A stretch of 64,000 nucleotides of DNA, taken from NCBI RefSeq assembly GCF_034670185.1, contig NZ_JAXMNY010000002.1, positions 124,001 to 188,000 on the forward strand. The letters run 5' to 3'. Positions 33,457 through 41,525 of this stretch are shown one piece after another. Position 1 is the stretch's first letter, and each line of letters starts with the position of its first letter. This DNA is from Nisaea sp. Its GTDB lineage: Bacteria; Pseudomonadota; Alphaproteobacteria; Thalassobaculales; Thalassobaculaceae. The notes below the pieces were generated by a model, which was not told the origin of the DNA, made no database searches, and was given only the letters and a program-made list of their open reading frames with translations. A program made the position numbers and the translations under genes.

Positions 33457-33762
33457 TTACCAGCTTGACTTAACCATGCCCGGGATCTGGCCAATCGAGC
33501 CAAGATCACGCAGGGCAATACGGGACATCTTCAGCTTGCGATAGTAACCGCGCGGGCGGCCACTGACCTCGCAGCGGTTACGAAGACGGATCTTCGCACC
33601 ATCGCGCGGCAGCTCGTTCAGCTTCAGACGGGCTTTAAACTGCTCTTCCAAAGGAAGATCCTTGTCGCAGGCAATCGCCTTCAGACGGGCACGCTTTCCG
33701 GCGTCCCGCTGGACAATCTTCCCGCGGCTCTTGTTCTTTTCAATCGCGCTTTTCTTCGCCAT
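33457..33762 (-). CDS. rpsN: 30S ribosomal protein S14
   Basis: A 101-residue S14 of the long, zinc-free type: MAKKSAIEKNKSRGKIVQ and RNRCEVSGRPRGYYRKLKMSRIALRDLG. It lacks the CxxC pairs of the short zinc form. Confidence 0.98.
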   Translation of the reverse strand: MAKKSAIEKNKSRGKIVQRDAGKRARLKAIACDKDLPLEEQFKARLKLNELPRDGAKIRLRNRCEVSGRPRGYYRKLKMSRIALRDLGSIGQIPGMVKSSW

Positions 33763-33780
33763 GACTCTTCTCCAGCCCGA

Positions 33781-34320
33781 TCAGTTTACGAACGGGAAGT
33801 TAAAGCGACGCAGCAGTTCGCGCGCCTCATCATCGGTATTGGCAGTCGTCACCACGACGATTTCCATGCCCCGGATATGGTCGACCTGATCGTAGTCGAT
33901 TTCCGGAAACACAATCTGCTCTTTCAGGCCCATCGAGTAATTTCCGCGTCCGTCAAAGCTTTTCGGGCTGAGACCACGGAAGTCACGCACGCGCGGCAGG
34001 GCGATGTTCACCAGACGATCCAGGAACTCGTACATCCGTTCGCGGCGGAGGGTGACTTTACAGCCAATCGGCATACCCTCGCGGAGCTTGAAGCCGGCAA
34101 TCGACTTCTTCGCGCGGGTTACAATCGGACGCTGACCGGTGATGATGGCAAGCTCTTCCGCAGCGGCTTTAACCCGCTTGGAATCCTGTACCGCCTCACC
34201 GACGCCGATATTGACGACGACTTTCTCGATCGACGGGCACATCATCGGGTTCGCATATTTGAACTCCGACAGCATTCCCGGCTTGATCTCGGCTTCGTAA
34301 ACTTCTTTTAATCGCGACAT
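33781..34320 (-). CDS. rplE: 50S ribosomal protein L5
   Basis: A 179-residue L5 that contacts 5S rRNA: NPMMCPSIEKVVVNIGVGEA, TGQRPIVTRAKKSIAGFKLREGMPIG and GRGNYSMGLKEQIVFPEIDYDQVD are diagnostic. The length is standard. Confidence 0.99.
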   Translation of the reverse strand: MSRLKEVYEAEIKPGMLSEFKYANPMMCPSIEKVVVNIGVGEAVQDSKRVKAAAEELAIITGQRPIVTRAKKSIAGFKLREGMPIGCKVTLRRERMYEFLDRLVNIALPRVRDFRGLSPKSFDGRGNYSMGLKEQIVFPEIDYDQVDHIRGMEIVVVTTANTDDEARELLRRFNFPFVN

Positions 34321-34343
34321 GTCTGGCCTCGTTTCGAGCGCGC

Positions 34344-34667
34344 TTAAGCGTCGAGCACTTCGCCGGACCGTTTCGCGAAGCGGACCTTGCGGCCATCCTC
34401 GAGAAGACGAATCCCGACGCGCGTCGGCTCGTTGGATTTCGGGTCGATATGCGCAACGTTCGAAACATGAACGGGCGCTTCTTTCTCAATAATACCGCCG
34501 GCTGAGGTCTGGGTCGCACGCGTGTGGCGCTTGACCATGTTCACACCCTGGACCAGGACACGGTTCTCGTCCGTGATGACGCGCAGAATTTCGCCCGTCT
34601 TTCCTTTGTCCCTGCCGGTGGTGACGACGACTTTGTCGCCCTTCTTCACCTTGAACTTCGTTGCCAT
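34344..34667 (-). CDS. rplX: 50S ribosomal protein L24
   Basis: A 107-residue L24 with the KOW-type start FKVKKGDKVVVTTGRDKGKTGEIL and VLVQGVNMVKRHTRATQTSAGGIIEKEAPVHVSNV. The ATG at 34667 overlaps the rplN stop by one base (TGATG) and follows GGAGG by 7 bases; a GTG one codon upstream is possible. Confidence 0.98.
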   Translation of the reverse strand: MATKFKVKKGDKVVVTTGRDKGKTGEILRVITDENRVLVQGVNMVKRHTRATQTSAGGIIEKEAPVHVSNVAHIDPKSNEPTRVGIRLLEDGRKVRFAKRSGEVLDA

Positions 34668-35035
34668 CACAGCACCTCCGGTGCAAGCGAGACGATTTTC
34701 ATGAACTTCTTGGCACGAAGTTCACGGGTCACCGGACCAAAGATACGGGTCCCGATCGGCTCGTTCTGCTTGTTGATGAGCACCGCGGCGTTGTTGTCGA
34801 ACCGGATCGAGGAGCCGTCATTGCGACGGATTTCCTTGGCGGTCCGGACGATAACGGCCCGAAGCACTTCACCCTTTTTAACGCGGCCCCGCGGAATTGC
34901 TTCCTTAACGGAGACCACAATCACGTCACCGACGGCAGCGACTTTGCGCTTGGAGCCGCCGAGAACCTTGATGCACTGAACACGGCGAGCGCCGGAGTTG
35001 TCTGCGACATCAAGGTTGGACTGCATCTGGATCAT
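34667..35035 (-). CDS. rplN: 50S ribosomal protein L14
   Basis: A 122-residue L14: MIQMQSNLDVADNSGARRVQCIKVLGGSKR, ATVGDVIVV-like AAVGDVIVVSVKEAIPRG and IRFDNNAAVLINKQNEPIGTRIFGPVTREL. It is the first gene of the spc block, 18 bases after rpsQ, and is coupled to rplX. Confidence 0.99.
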   Translation of the reverse strand: MIQMQSNLDVADNSGARRVQCIKVLGGSKRKVAAVGDVIVVSVKEAIPRGRVKKGEVLRAVIVRTAKEIRRNDGSSIRFDNNAAVLINKQNEPIGTRIFGPVTRELRAKKFMKIVSLAPEVL

Positions 35036-35053
35036 GTCGTCGCTCCTCGCCGC

Positions 35054-35302
35054 TTAGGCGTTGCTGCCAGCAGCATCGGTGACAACGGTCCAGTTCTTGC
35101 GCTTCGAAATCGGAGCACATTCTTGGATCCGCACAATGTCGCCGACCTTGTACTGGTTCTGTTCATCATGTGCAGCGAATTTCTTCGAGCGCTTGATGAA
35201 CTTCTTGTAGATCGGATGCATGACGCGGCGTTCGACGCGAACGACGATAGATTTTTCGCCCTTATCGCTTACCACGGTGCCCTGCAAAATTCGCCTCGGC
35301 AT
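35054..35302 (-). CDS. rpsQ: 30S ribosomal protein S17
   Basis: An 82-residue S17: MPRRILQGTVVSDKGEKSIVVRVERRVMHPIYKKFIKRSKKFAAHDE is conserved, with the OB-fold residue order GDIVRIQECAPISKRKNW. It is the last gene of the S10 block. Confidence 0.99.
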   Translation of the reverse strand: MPRRILQGTVVSDKGEKSIVVRVERRVMHPIYKKFIKRSKKFAAHDEQNQYKVGDIVRIQECAPISKRKNWTVVTDAAGSNA

Positions 35303-35328
35303 TTCTCGTCTCCTAAATCCAACGCTGC

Positions 35329-35532
35329 TTAAGCGCTGGCCTGCCCGTGCAGGATCGTCTTGATGCGCGCGATCTCACGGCGCACCTGCCGCATCCGCGC
35401 AGTGTTTTCCAGCTGACCGTTGGCACGCTGAAAACGAAGGTTGAATGCCTCCTTCTTCAGGTCCACCAGGCTGGTTTTCATCTCATCGCCCGTCTTCGCG
35501 CGAAGATCTGTTGCTGCCTTGTTTGCCATCAT
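35329..35532 (-). CDS. rpmC: 50S ribosomal protein L29
   Basis: A 67-residue L29, two helices: SLVDLKKEAFNLRFQRANGQLENTARMRQVRREIARIKTIL. There are two adjacent ATG codons, so the first Met may or may not be used. It lies between rplP and rpsQ. Confidence 0.97.
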   Translation of the reverse strand: MMANKAATDLRAKTGDEMKTSLVDLKKEAFNLRFQRANGQLENTARMRQVRREIARIKTILHGQASA

Positions 35533-35546
35533 TCTCTCCCGCGGCC

Positions 35547-35960
35547 TTATTCGCCAAGCCGGGCTATGAAGCGCGTATCGAGCGGAAGCTTGGCAGCAGC
35601 AAGCGTAAACGCTTCTTCTGCCAGGTCCCGCGGAACGCCTTCGAGCTCGAACATGATCCGACCGGGCTTCACACGGGCAACCCAGAATTCCGGGGTACCC
35701 TTACCCTTACCCATACGTACTTCCGCCGGCTTCGACGACACCGGAACATCCGGGAAAATCCGGATCCACACCCGACCGGAACGGCGGATGTGACGGGTAA
35801 TCGCACGACGTGCGGCCTCAATCTGACGAGCGGTGACACGCGCTGGTGTCAGTGCCTTCAGACCGAAAGAACCGAAATTCAGCGTCGTACCGCCTTTTGC
35901 ATTTCCGTGGATCCGGCCTTTGTGGGCCTTACGGAATTTTGTGCGCTTCGGACTAAGCAT
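35547..35960 (-). CDS. rplP: 50S ribosomal protein L16
   Basis: A 137-residue L16: MLSPKRTKFRKAHKGRIHGNAKGGTTLNFG, TARQIEAARRAITRHIRRSGRVWIRIFPD and the conserved MGKGKGTPEFWVARVKPGRIMFELEGV. The length is standard. Confidence 0.99.
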   Translation of the reverse strand: MLSPKRTKFRKAHKGRIHGNAKGGTTLNFGSFGLKALTPARVTARQIEAARRAITRHIRRSGRVWIRIFPDVPVSSKPAEVRMGKGKGTPEFWVARVKPGRIMFELEGVPRDLAEEAFTLAAAKLPLDTRFIARLGE

Positions 35961-35988
35961 CTATCTAACCTCTATCCTATCCGCCGGC

Positions 35989-36669
35989 TCAGCGCTGATG
36001 ACCAGGCTGGTCGGTCAGCCGCTTTTCGTGGGCGAGCGGATCGTGTTCAAGAATCTCGCCCTTGAATACCCAGACCTTGACGCCGCAGGCGCCGTAGGTG
36101 GTCTGCGCGGTGGATTCGCCATAATCGATGTCCGCACGCAGCGTGTGCAGCGGAACGCGACCTTCGCGGTACCATTCGGTCCGGGCGATTTCCGCGCCGC
36201 CAAGACGGCCTGCGCAGTTGATCCGGATACCCTGGGCACCAAGACGCATTGCCGACTGAACGGCCCGCTTCATGGCGCGACGGAAAGCAACCCGGCGCTC
36301 CAGCTGCTGCGCAATGTTATCGGCCACCAGCTTGGCATCGATTTCCGGCTTGCGGATCTCGAGGATATTCAGGCTGACCTCGGTGCCGACCATCTTCGAG
36401 AGATCCTGACGGAGCTTCTCGATATCCTGGCCCTTCTTGCCGATCACAACGCCCGGGCGGGCGGTGTAAATGGCAACGCGGCAACGCTTCGCCGGACGCT
36501 CAATGACGATCCGGGAAATCCCGGCCTGCGCCAGACGCTTGTGGAGGTAGCGCCGCATACGGATGTCTTCGTGCAGAAGATCGCCATAATCCTTGGCAGC
36601 GAACCAGCGTGAGTCCCACGTCCGGTTGATGCCGAGGCGAAGCCCGATCGGATTAACTTTATGACCCAT
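35989..36669 (-). CDS. rpsC: 30S ribosomal protein S3
   Basis: A 226-residue S3 with a KH RNA-binding domain (VAIYTARPGVVIGKKGQDIEKLRQDL carries the GxxG loop GKKG) and the conserved start MGHKVNPIGLRLGINRTWDSRWFA. The ATG overlaps the rplV stop by one base. Confidence 0.99.
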   Translation of the reverse strand: MGHKVNPIGLRLGINRTWDSRWFAAKDYGDLLHEDIRMRRYLHKRLAQAGISRIVIERPAKRCRVAIYTARPGVVIGKKGQDIEKLRQDLSKMVGTEVSLNILEIRKPEIDAKLVADNIAQQLERRVAFRRAMKRAVQSAMRLGAQGIRINCAGRLGGAEIARTEWYREGRVPLHTLRADIDYGESTAQTTYGACGVKVWVFKGEILEHDPLAHEKRLTDQPGHQR

Positions 36670-37049
36670 TATTCGGTCTCCCCGCGCTCACGCACGACAA
36701 CGGTAAGGTGCGAAAACGGCTTCAAGATTTTGCCGACACGCCCCCGCGCCCGCGGACGGAAGCGCTTCATGACGATGCTCTTGCCGACGGAGGCTTCCTT
36801 GATGAAAAGCCGGTCAACATCGAGCTGATGATTGTTCTCAGCATTCGCGATCGCGGACTGCAGAAGCTTCTTAACATCGTTCGAGATGCGGCGGCGGGAG
36901 AAGGTCAGGGCCGCGAGGGCCTTTTCCACATCCATGCCGCGGATCATCTGTGCGACGACATTCAGCTTTTGCGGGCTAACCCGCACATTGCGGAGCACCG
37001 CTTTCGCCTCGGTATCGTCCAGTCGGCGTTCGACCGCACTCTTGCCCAT
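36669..37049 (-). CDS. rplV: 50S ribosomal protein L22
   Basis: A 126-residue L22: VRVSPQKLNVVAQMIRGMDVEKALAALTF and the tunnel loop/tail VGKSIVMKRFRPRARGRVGKILKPFSHLTVVV. No insertion in the macrolide-sensitive loop is seen. Confidence 0.99.
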   Translation of the reverse strand: MGKSAVERRLDDTEAKAVLRNVRVSPQKLNVVAQMIRGMDVEKALAALTFSRRRISNDVKKLLQSAIANAENNHQLDVDRLFIKEASVGKSIVMKRFRPRARGRVGKILKPFSHLTVVVRERGETE

Positions 37050-37065
37050 GGTCTCTGCTCCAGTC

Positions 37066-37341
37066 CTAGCGCCGCGACTTCTTATCGGCCGTGTGGCCGT
37101 AATAAGTGCGGGTCGGCGCGAATTCGCCGAGTTTGTGTCCGACCATGTTCTCGGTCACGAGGACCGGGATGAATTTCTGGCCATTATGAACCCCGAAGGT
37201 CAGTCCTACGAACTGCGGCAAAACCGTCGACCGACGTGACCAGGTCTTGATGACCTCGTTACGACCGGACGCGCGCGACGCATCGGACTTCTTCAGGAGA
37301 TACCCGTCTACAAACGGGCCTTTCCAAACAGAACGTGACAA
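37066..37341 (-). CDS. rpsS: 30S ribosomal protein S19
   Basis: A 91-residue S19: MSRSVWKGPFVDGYLLKK, TWSRRSTVLPQFVGLTFGVHNGQKFIPVLVTENMVGHKLGEFAPTR (read in parts) and the C-terminal GHTADKKSRR. The length is standard. Confidence 0.99.
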   Translation of the reverse strand: MSRSVWKGPFVDGYLLKKSDASRASGRNEVIKTWSRRSTVLPQFVGLTFGVHNGQKFIPVLVTENMVGHKLGEFAPTRTYYGHTADKKSRR

Positions 37342-37354
37342 CGTCTATCTCCTC

Positions 37355-38179
37355 TTACTTCCGGCGCCGACGCACAATAAGGCGATCGGTTTTCTTGTTG
37401 CTGCGCGTACGCTTACCTTTGGTCGGCTTACCCCACGGGGTCACCGGATGGCGACCGCCCGAGGTCCGGCCTTCACCACCACCATGCGGGTGATCGACCG
37501 GGTTCATAACGACACCGCGAACGTGCGGGCGTTTGCCGAGCCAGCGGGAACGGCCCGCCTTGCCAAGCTTGACGTTCTGCTGATCCGGGTTTGACACCGC
37601 ACCGACAGTTGCCATGCATTCGCCGCGAACCATCCGCACTTCACCAGAGGTGAGGCGCAGCAGGGCATAACCCTGATCGCGACCGACGATCTGCACGTAT
37701 GCACCGGCCGAACGGGCAATCTGACCGCCCTTGCCTGCCTTGAACTCCACATTGTGGACGATCGTGCCCACCGGAATGCTCTTCAGCGGCATAGCGTTGC
37801 CCGGCTTGATGTCCGCGCGCTCACCGGCGATGACCTTGTCACCAGCCTTGAGACGCTGCGGAGCCAGGATGTAAGCCTGCTCGCCGTCGTCATATTTGAT
37901 CAGCGCAATGAACGCGGTCCGGTTCGGATCGTATTCAAGCCGCTCGACCGTCGCCGCCACGTCGAATTTGCGGCGCTTGAAGTCGATGATGCGGTATTTA
38001 CGCTTATGTCCGCCGCCACGCCAGAAAGACGTTGTGCGGCCCGTGTTATTCCGTCCGCCGGACTTGGTCAGGCCACGGGTCAATGCTTTGACCGGCTTGC
38101 CTTTCCAGAGTTCCGAGCGGTCGACGATCACCAGGTCGCGCTGGGACGGCGTCGTCGGATTGAATGTCTTCAACGCCAT
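37355..38179 (-). CDS. rplB: 50S ribosomal protein L2
   Basis: A 274-residue L2: MALKTFNPTTPSQRDLVIVD, GRNNTGRTTSFWRGGGHKRKYR and the C-terminal signature RGVVMNPVDHPHGGGEGRTSGG with the functionally important His of the peptidyl-transferase region. Confidence 0.99.
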   Translation of the reverse strand: MALKTFNPTTPSQRDLVIVDRSELWKGKPVKALTRGLTKSGGRNNTGRTTSFWRGGGHKRKYRIIDFKRRKFDVAATVERLEYDPNRTAFIALIKYDDGEQAYILAPQRLKAGDKVIAGERADIKPGNAMPLKSIPVGTIVHNVEFKAGKGGQIARSAGAYVQIVGRDQGYALLRLTSGEVRMVRGECMATVGAVSNPDQQNVKLGKAGRSRWLGKRPHVRGVVMNPVDHPHGGGEGRTSGGRHPVTPWGKPTKGKRTRSNKKTDRLIVRRRRK

Positions 38180-38182
38180 GGA

Positions 38183-38512
38183 TCAGACCCCCTGCGTAAC
38201 ATCGATGTCCTGACCGTCCTCGAAAGTGACGATCGCTTTCTTGTAATCCGACCGCTTGCCGAGTTTGCCCCGGAAGCGTTTCACCTTGCCTTTGGTCAGC
38301 ACGGTGTTGACGGCTTTAACCTTGCGATCGAACAACCTTTCGACGGCGACCTTGATTTCCGGCTTGGTCGCATCGAGGGTGACTTCGAAAGTCACCTGGC
38401 CGAACTGCGATCCGAGGCTGGATTTCTCGGTGACGATCGGGCGGACGATAATGTCGTACGCGCGCTCGTCGCTCAGCCGAACTTGGCTGGCATTGTAAGG
38501 ACGCATGCTCAT
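38183..38512 (-). CDS. rplW: 50S ribosomal protein L23
   Basis: A 109-residue L23, about ten residues longer at the N-terminus than E. coli L23. The core YDIIVRPIVTEKSSLGSQFGQVTFEV and VNTVLTKGKVKRFRGKLGKRSDYKKAIVTFEDGQ is conserved. The ATG overlaps the rplD stop by 4 bases; a Met two residues further in is an alternative. Confidence 0.98.
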   Translation of the reverse strand: MSMRPYNASQVRLSDERAYDIIVRPIVTEKSSLGSQFGQVTFEVTLDATKPEIKVAVERLFDRKVKAVNTVLTKGKVKRFRGKLGKRSDYKKAIVTFEDGQDIDVTQGV

Positions 38513-39126
38513 TTCAGGCGAGCCTCCAGGCTTTCCACCGCGGCCTTGGTCAGCACCAGGGTATCCCGGCGGAGGATGTCATAGACGTTCGCGCCCTGCT
38601 CCGGCAGCACATCCACATTCGGGATGTTCCGCGCGGCCCGGGCAAAGCCCTCGTCGAGCGCACTACCGCCGATGAACAGGACCGAATTCCAACCGAGAGC
38701 GGTAAGCTTCTTGGCCAGTTCCTTGGTCTTGGTTTCGCCCGCCGCATCGTCGATCACGATCAGCTTGCCTTCGGCCTGCTTGGCTGACAGCGCAGAGCGC
38801 ATGCCGAGCTTGCGGACCTTCTTCGGCAGAGCAAACCCGTGGTCACGAGACATCGGACCATGGGAGATACCGCCACCGCGGTACTGGGTAGCCCGCAGCG
38901 AGCCCGCACGAGCCCGGCCGGTACCTTTTTGCTTGAACGGCTTCTTTGTCGTGCCGCTGACCTGGGAAACAGTCTTGGTCGCGTGGGTACCGGCTCGGCG
39001 CTTGGCCAGCTGCCAGTTTACCACACGGGCAAGGATATCCCGGCGCGGCTCGACGGCGAACACGGAGTCCGCGACTTCAATGTCGCCAGACTTCTTGTTG
39101 TCGAGTGTCGTAACAGGAAGCTTCAT
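38509..39126 (-). CDS. rplD: 50S ribosomal protein L4
   Basis: A 205-residue L4: the exit-tunnel loop TKKPFKQKGTGRARAGSLRATQYRGGG and the HGPMSRDHGFALPKKVRKLG block are diagnostic. In E. coli L4 autoregulates the S10 operon; no separate leader exists here because the S10 genes directly follow tuf. Confidence 0.99.
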   Translation of the reverse strand: MKLPVTTLDNKKSGDIEVADSVFAVEPRRDILARVVNWQLAKRRAGTHATKTVSQVSGTTKKPFKQKGTGRARAGSLRATQYRGGGISHGPMSRDHGFALPKKVRKLGMRSALSAKQAEGKLIVIDDAAGETKTKELAKKLTALGWNSVLFIGGSALDEGFARAARNIPNVDVLPEQGANVYDILRRDTLVLTKAAVESLEARLK

Positions 39127-39131
39127 GACCC

Positions 39132-39908
39132 TCAGTCCTTATTCTCGGCGTTGTCGTCAGCCGAGGTTTCGGCTTCAGCCGGCGCATCAGCAGCGGCTTC
39201 GACAACTTCCGGCTCGGCCACCTCTTCCGCGGTCGGCATGCGCACGGCAGCCGGGAACGGAAGATTTTCAGGCTGCTTCACCTTTACGGCATCGGAAATC
39301 AGAACCCAGCCGCCCTTGGCGCCCGGAACCGATCCCTTGACCAGGATCAGACCACGATCGACGTCGAGCTGAACCACTTCGAGGTTCTGCGTCGTCACCC
39401 GCTCGTCGCCCATGTGGCCGGCCATCTTCTTGCCCTTCCACACACGTCCCGGATCCTGGGAGTTACCCGTGGAACCGTGTGCGCGGTGGGAGATGGAGAC
39501 ACCGTGGGAGGCGCGCATGCCGCCGAAATTGTGCCGTTTCATGGCACCGGCGAAACCCTTACCGATCGAGGTGCCGACAACGTCGACCTTCTGACCTGCA
39601 ACAAAATGGTCCGCGGTGATTTCCGCGCCGACCTCGATGAGAGCATCGGGGCTGACACGGAATTCGGCCAGCTTACGCTTAGGCTCGACTTTCGCTTTCG
39701 CGAAGTGGCCGCGCATCTGCTTGCTGACGCGCTTGACCTTGGCTGCGCCAACGCCGAGCTGAACGGCGCTGTAGCCGTCATTCTCTTCGGTTCGAACACC
39801 TACCACCTGGCAGCTGTCCATCTTCAGGACCGTGACCGGAACGTGATCACCTGAATCGGTGAACACTCGGGTCATGCCCATCTTCTGTGCGATTACTCCG
39901 GAACGCAT
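39132..39908 (-). CDS. rplC: 50S ribosomal protein L3
   Basis: A 258-residue L3: MRSGVIAQKMGMTRVFTDSG, GASHGVSISHRAHGSTGNSQDPGRVWKGKKMAGHMG-type core read in parts, and DRGLILVKGSVPGAKGGWV. An acidic tail (PEVVEAAADAPAEAETSADD) of about 40 residues extends beyond the E. coli length, as in other alphaproteobacteria. Confidence 0.99.
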   Translation of the reverse strand: MRSGVIAQKMGMTRVFTDSGDHVPVTVLKMDSCQVVGVRTEENDGYSAVQLGVGAAKVKRVSKQMRGHFAKAKVEPKRKLAEFRVSPDALIEVGAEITADHFVAGQKVDVVGTSIGKGFAGAMKRHNFGGMRASHGVSISHRAHGSTGNSQDPGRVWKGKKMAGHMGDERVTTQNLEVVQLDVDRGLILVKGSVPGAKGGWVLISDAVKVKQPENLPFPAAVRMPTAEEVAEPEVVEAAADAPAEAETSADDNAENKD

Positions 39909-39926
39909 GAATCTAATCCTTCAGCG

Positions 39927-40235
39927 TTAGAGCTTGATTTCGACGTCAACACCGGACGCGAGATCAAGCTTCATCAGAGCGTCGACCGTCTGCGGGGTCG
40001 GGTCGACGATGTCCAGAACCCGCTTGTGTGTGCGGATTTCGAATTGCTCACGGCTCTTCTTGTCGACGTGCGGACCGCGAAGAACGGTGAAGCGCTCGAT
40101 ACGGGTCGGCAGCGGGATCGGGCCCTTGACCTGCGCGCCAGTGCGCTTCGCCGTGTTCACGATTTCGCCGGTCGATTGATCAAGGATCCGATGATCAAAC
40201 GCCTTGAGGCGAATTCTAATGTTTTGACTGTCCAT
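39927..40235 (-). CDS. rpsJ: 30S ribosomal protein S10
   Basis: A 102-residue S10 (also the NusE antitermination factor): MDSQNIRIRLKAFDHRILDQS, GPIPLPTRIERFTVLRGPHVDKKSREQFE (read in parts) and the C-terminal LDLASGVDVEIKL. It lies 43 bases downstream of tuf. Confidence 0.99.
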   Translation of the reverse strand: MDSQNIRIRLKAFDHRILDQSTGEIVNTAKRTGAQVKGPIPLPTRIERFTVLRGPHVDKKSREQFEIRTHKRVLDIVDPTPQTVDALMKLDLASGVDVEIKL

Positions 40236-40278
40236 ATTCTTCTATCTCCGGCTCGGTGACCGAGCCCAATGTCCAGCT

Positions 40279-41469
40279 TTACTCGACGATTTTGGCAACG
40301 ACGCCGGCGCCAACGGTGCGGCCACCTTCGCGGATAGCGAAGCGCAGGCCTTCATCCATGGCAATCGGCGCGATCAGGTTAACCGTCATCGCGATATTGT
40401 CGCCCGGCATCACCATCTCGGTACCTTCCGGAAGCTCAACCGTCCCGGTCACGTCCGTCGTACGGAAGTAGAACTGCGGACGATAGTTCGAGAAGAACGG
40501 CGTGTGACGGCCACCTTCATCCTTCGTCAGGATGTAAGCCTCACAGGTGAACTTCGTGTGCGGCGTGATCGAACCCGGCTTGGCCAGAACCTGACCGCGC
40601 TCAACGTCTTCACGCTTCGTGCCACGCAGAAGAACACCGACGTTGTCACCGGCTTCACCGCGATCAAGCAGCTTGCGGAACATCTCGACGCCCGTGCAGG
40701 TCGTCTTCACCGTGTCCTTGATACCGACGATTTCGATTTCGTCGCCAACATTCACAACACCGCGTTCGACGCGACCGGTCACAACCGTGCCACGGCCAGA
40801 GATCGAGAAAACGTCTTCGATCGGCATCAGGAACGGCAGATCGATCGGACGCTCCGGCTGCGGGATGTACTTATCAACTTCGGCCATCAGCGCGAGAATG
40901 GCGTTCTTGCCGATTTCCTCGTTGCTGTCTTCCAGAGCCGCGAGAGCTGAGCCCTTCACGATCGGAATGTCGTCGCCCGGGAAGTCGTAGGAGGACAGAA
41001 GCTCACGAACTTCGAGCTCAACAAGCTCAAGAAGCTCTTCGTCGTCAACCTGATCGACCTTGTTAAGGAACACAACAAGCGCCGGAACACCAACCTGGCG
41101 TGCCAGAAGGATGTGCTCGCGGGTCTGCGGCATCGGGCCGTCAGCGGCCGACACAACCAGGATCGCGCCGTCCATCTGCGCGGCACCCGTGATCATGTTC
41201 TTCACATAATCGGCGTGGCCCGGGCAATCGACGTGCGCGTAGTGACGCGCTTCCGTCTCGTACTCAACGTGGGCCGTCGAGATCGTGATACCACGAGCAC
41301 GCTCTTCCGGCGCCTTGTCGATCTGGTCGTAAGCCGTGAAGCTCGCACCACCGGACTCCGCCAGGACCTTCGTGATCGCTGCCGTCAGAGACGTCTTGCC
41401 GTGATCAACATGGCCGATCGTGCCAATGTTGCAGTGCGGCTTATTCCGCTGAAACTTTTCCTTAGCCAT
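40279..41469 (-). CDS. tuf: Elongation factor Tu, copy in the str operon
   Basis: A 396-residue EF-Tu, the GTPase that brings aminoacyl-tRNA to the ribosome. G1 is GHVDHGKT, G2 is RGITI, G3 is DCPGHADY, G4 is NKVD, and the tRNA/EF-Ts domains follow. The protein is identical to the copy at 57054-58244. At DNA level the two differ at 13 positions, all silent and all between 41065 and 41464, while 40279-41064 is identical. It follows fusA by 56 bases and precedes rpsJ. Confidence 0.99.
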   Translation of the reverse strand: MAKEKFQRNKPHCNIGTIGHVDHGKTSLTAAITKVLAESGGASFTAYDQIDKAPEERARGITISTAHVEYETEARHYAHVDCPGHADYVKNMITGAAQMDGAILVVSAADGPMPQTREHILLARQVGVPALVVFLNKVDQVDDEELLELVELEVRELLSSYDFPGDDIPIVKGSALAALEDSNEEIGKNAILALMAEVDKYIPQPERPIDLPFLMPIEDVFSISGRGTVVTGRVERGVVNVGDEIEIVGIKDTVKTTCTGVEMFRKLLDRGEAGDNVGVLLRGTKREDVERGQVLAKPGSITPHTKFTCEAYILTKDEGGRHTPFFSNYRPQFYFRTTDVTGTVELPEGTEMVMPGDNIAMTVNLIAPIAMDEGLRFAIREGGRTVGAGVVAKIVE

Positions 41470-41525
41470 CGTTCTAGGCTCCGTACCTTTTGTTCTTCGT
41501 TTTCGTTACCGACACCAGCGGAGCA

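Noticed and set aside
41065..41464. Adaptive divergence of the two EF-Tu copies
   Set aside because: All 13 DNA differences are silent, so the proteins do not differ.
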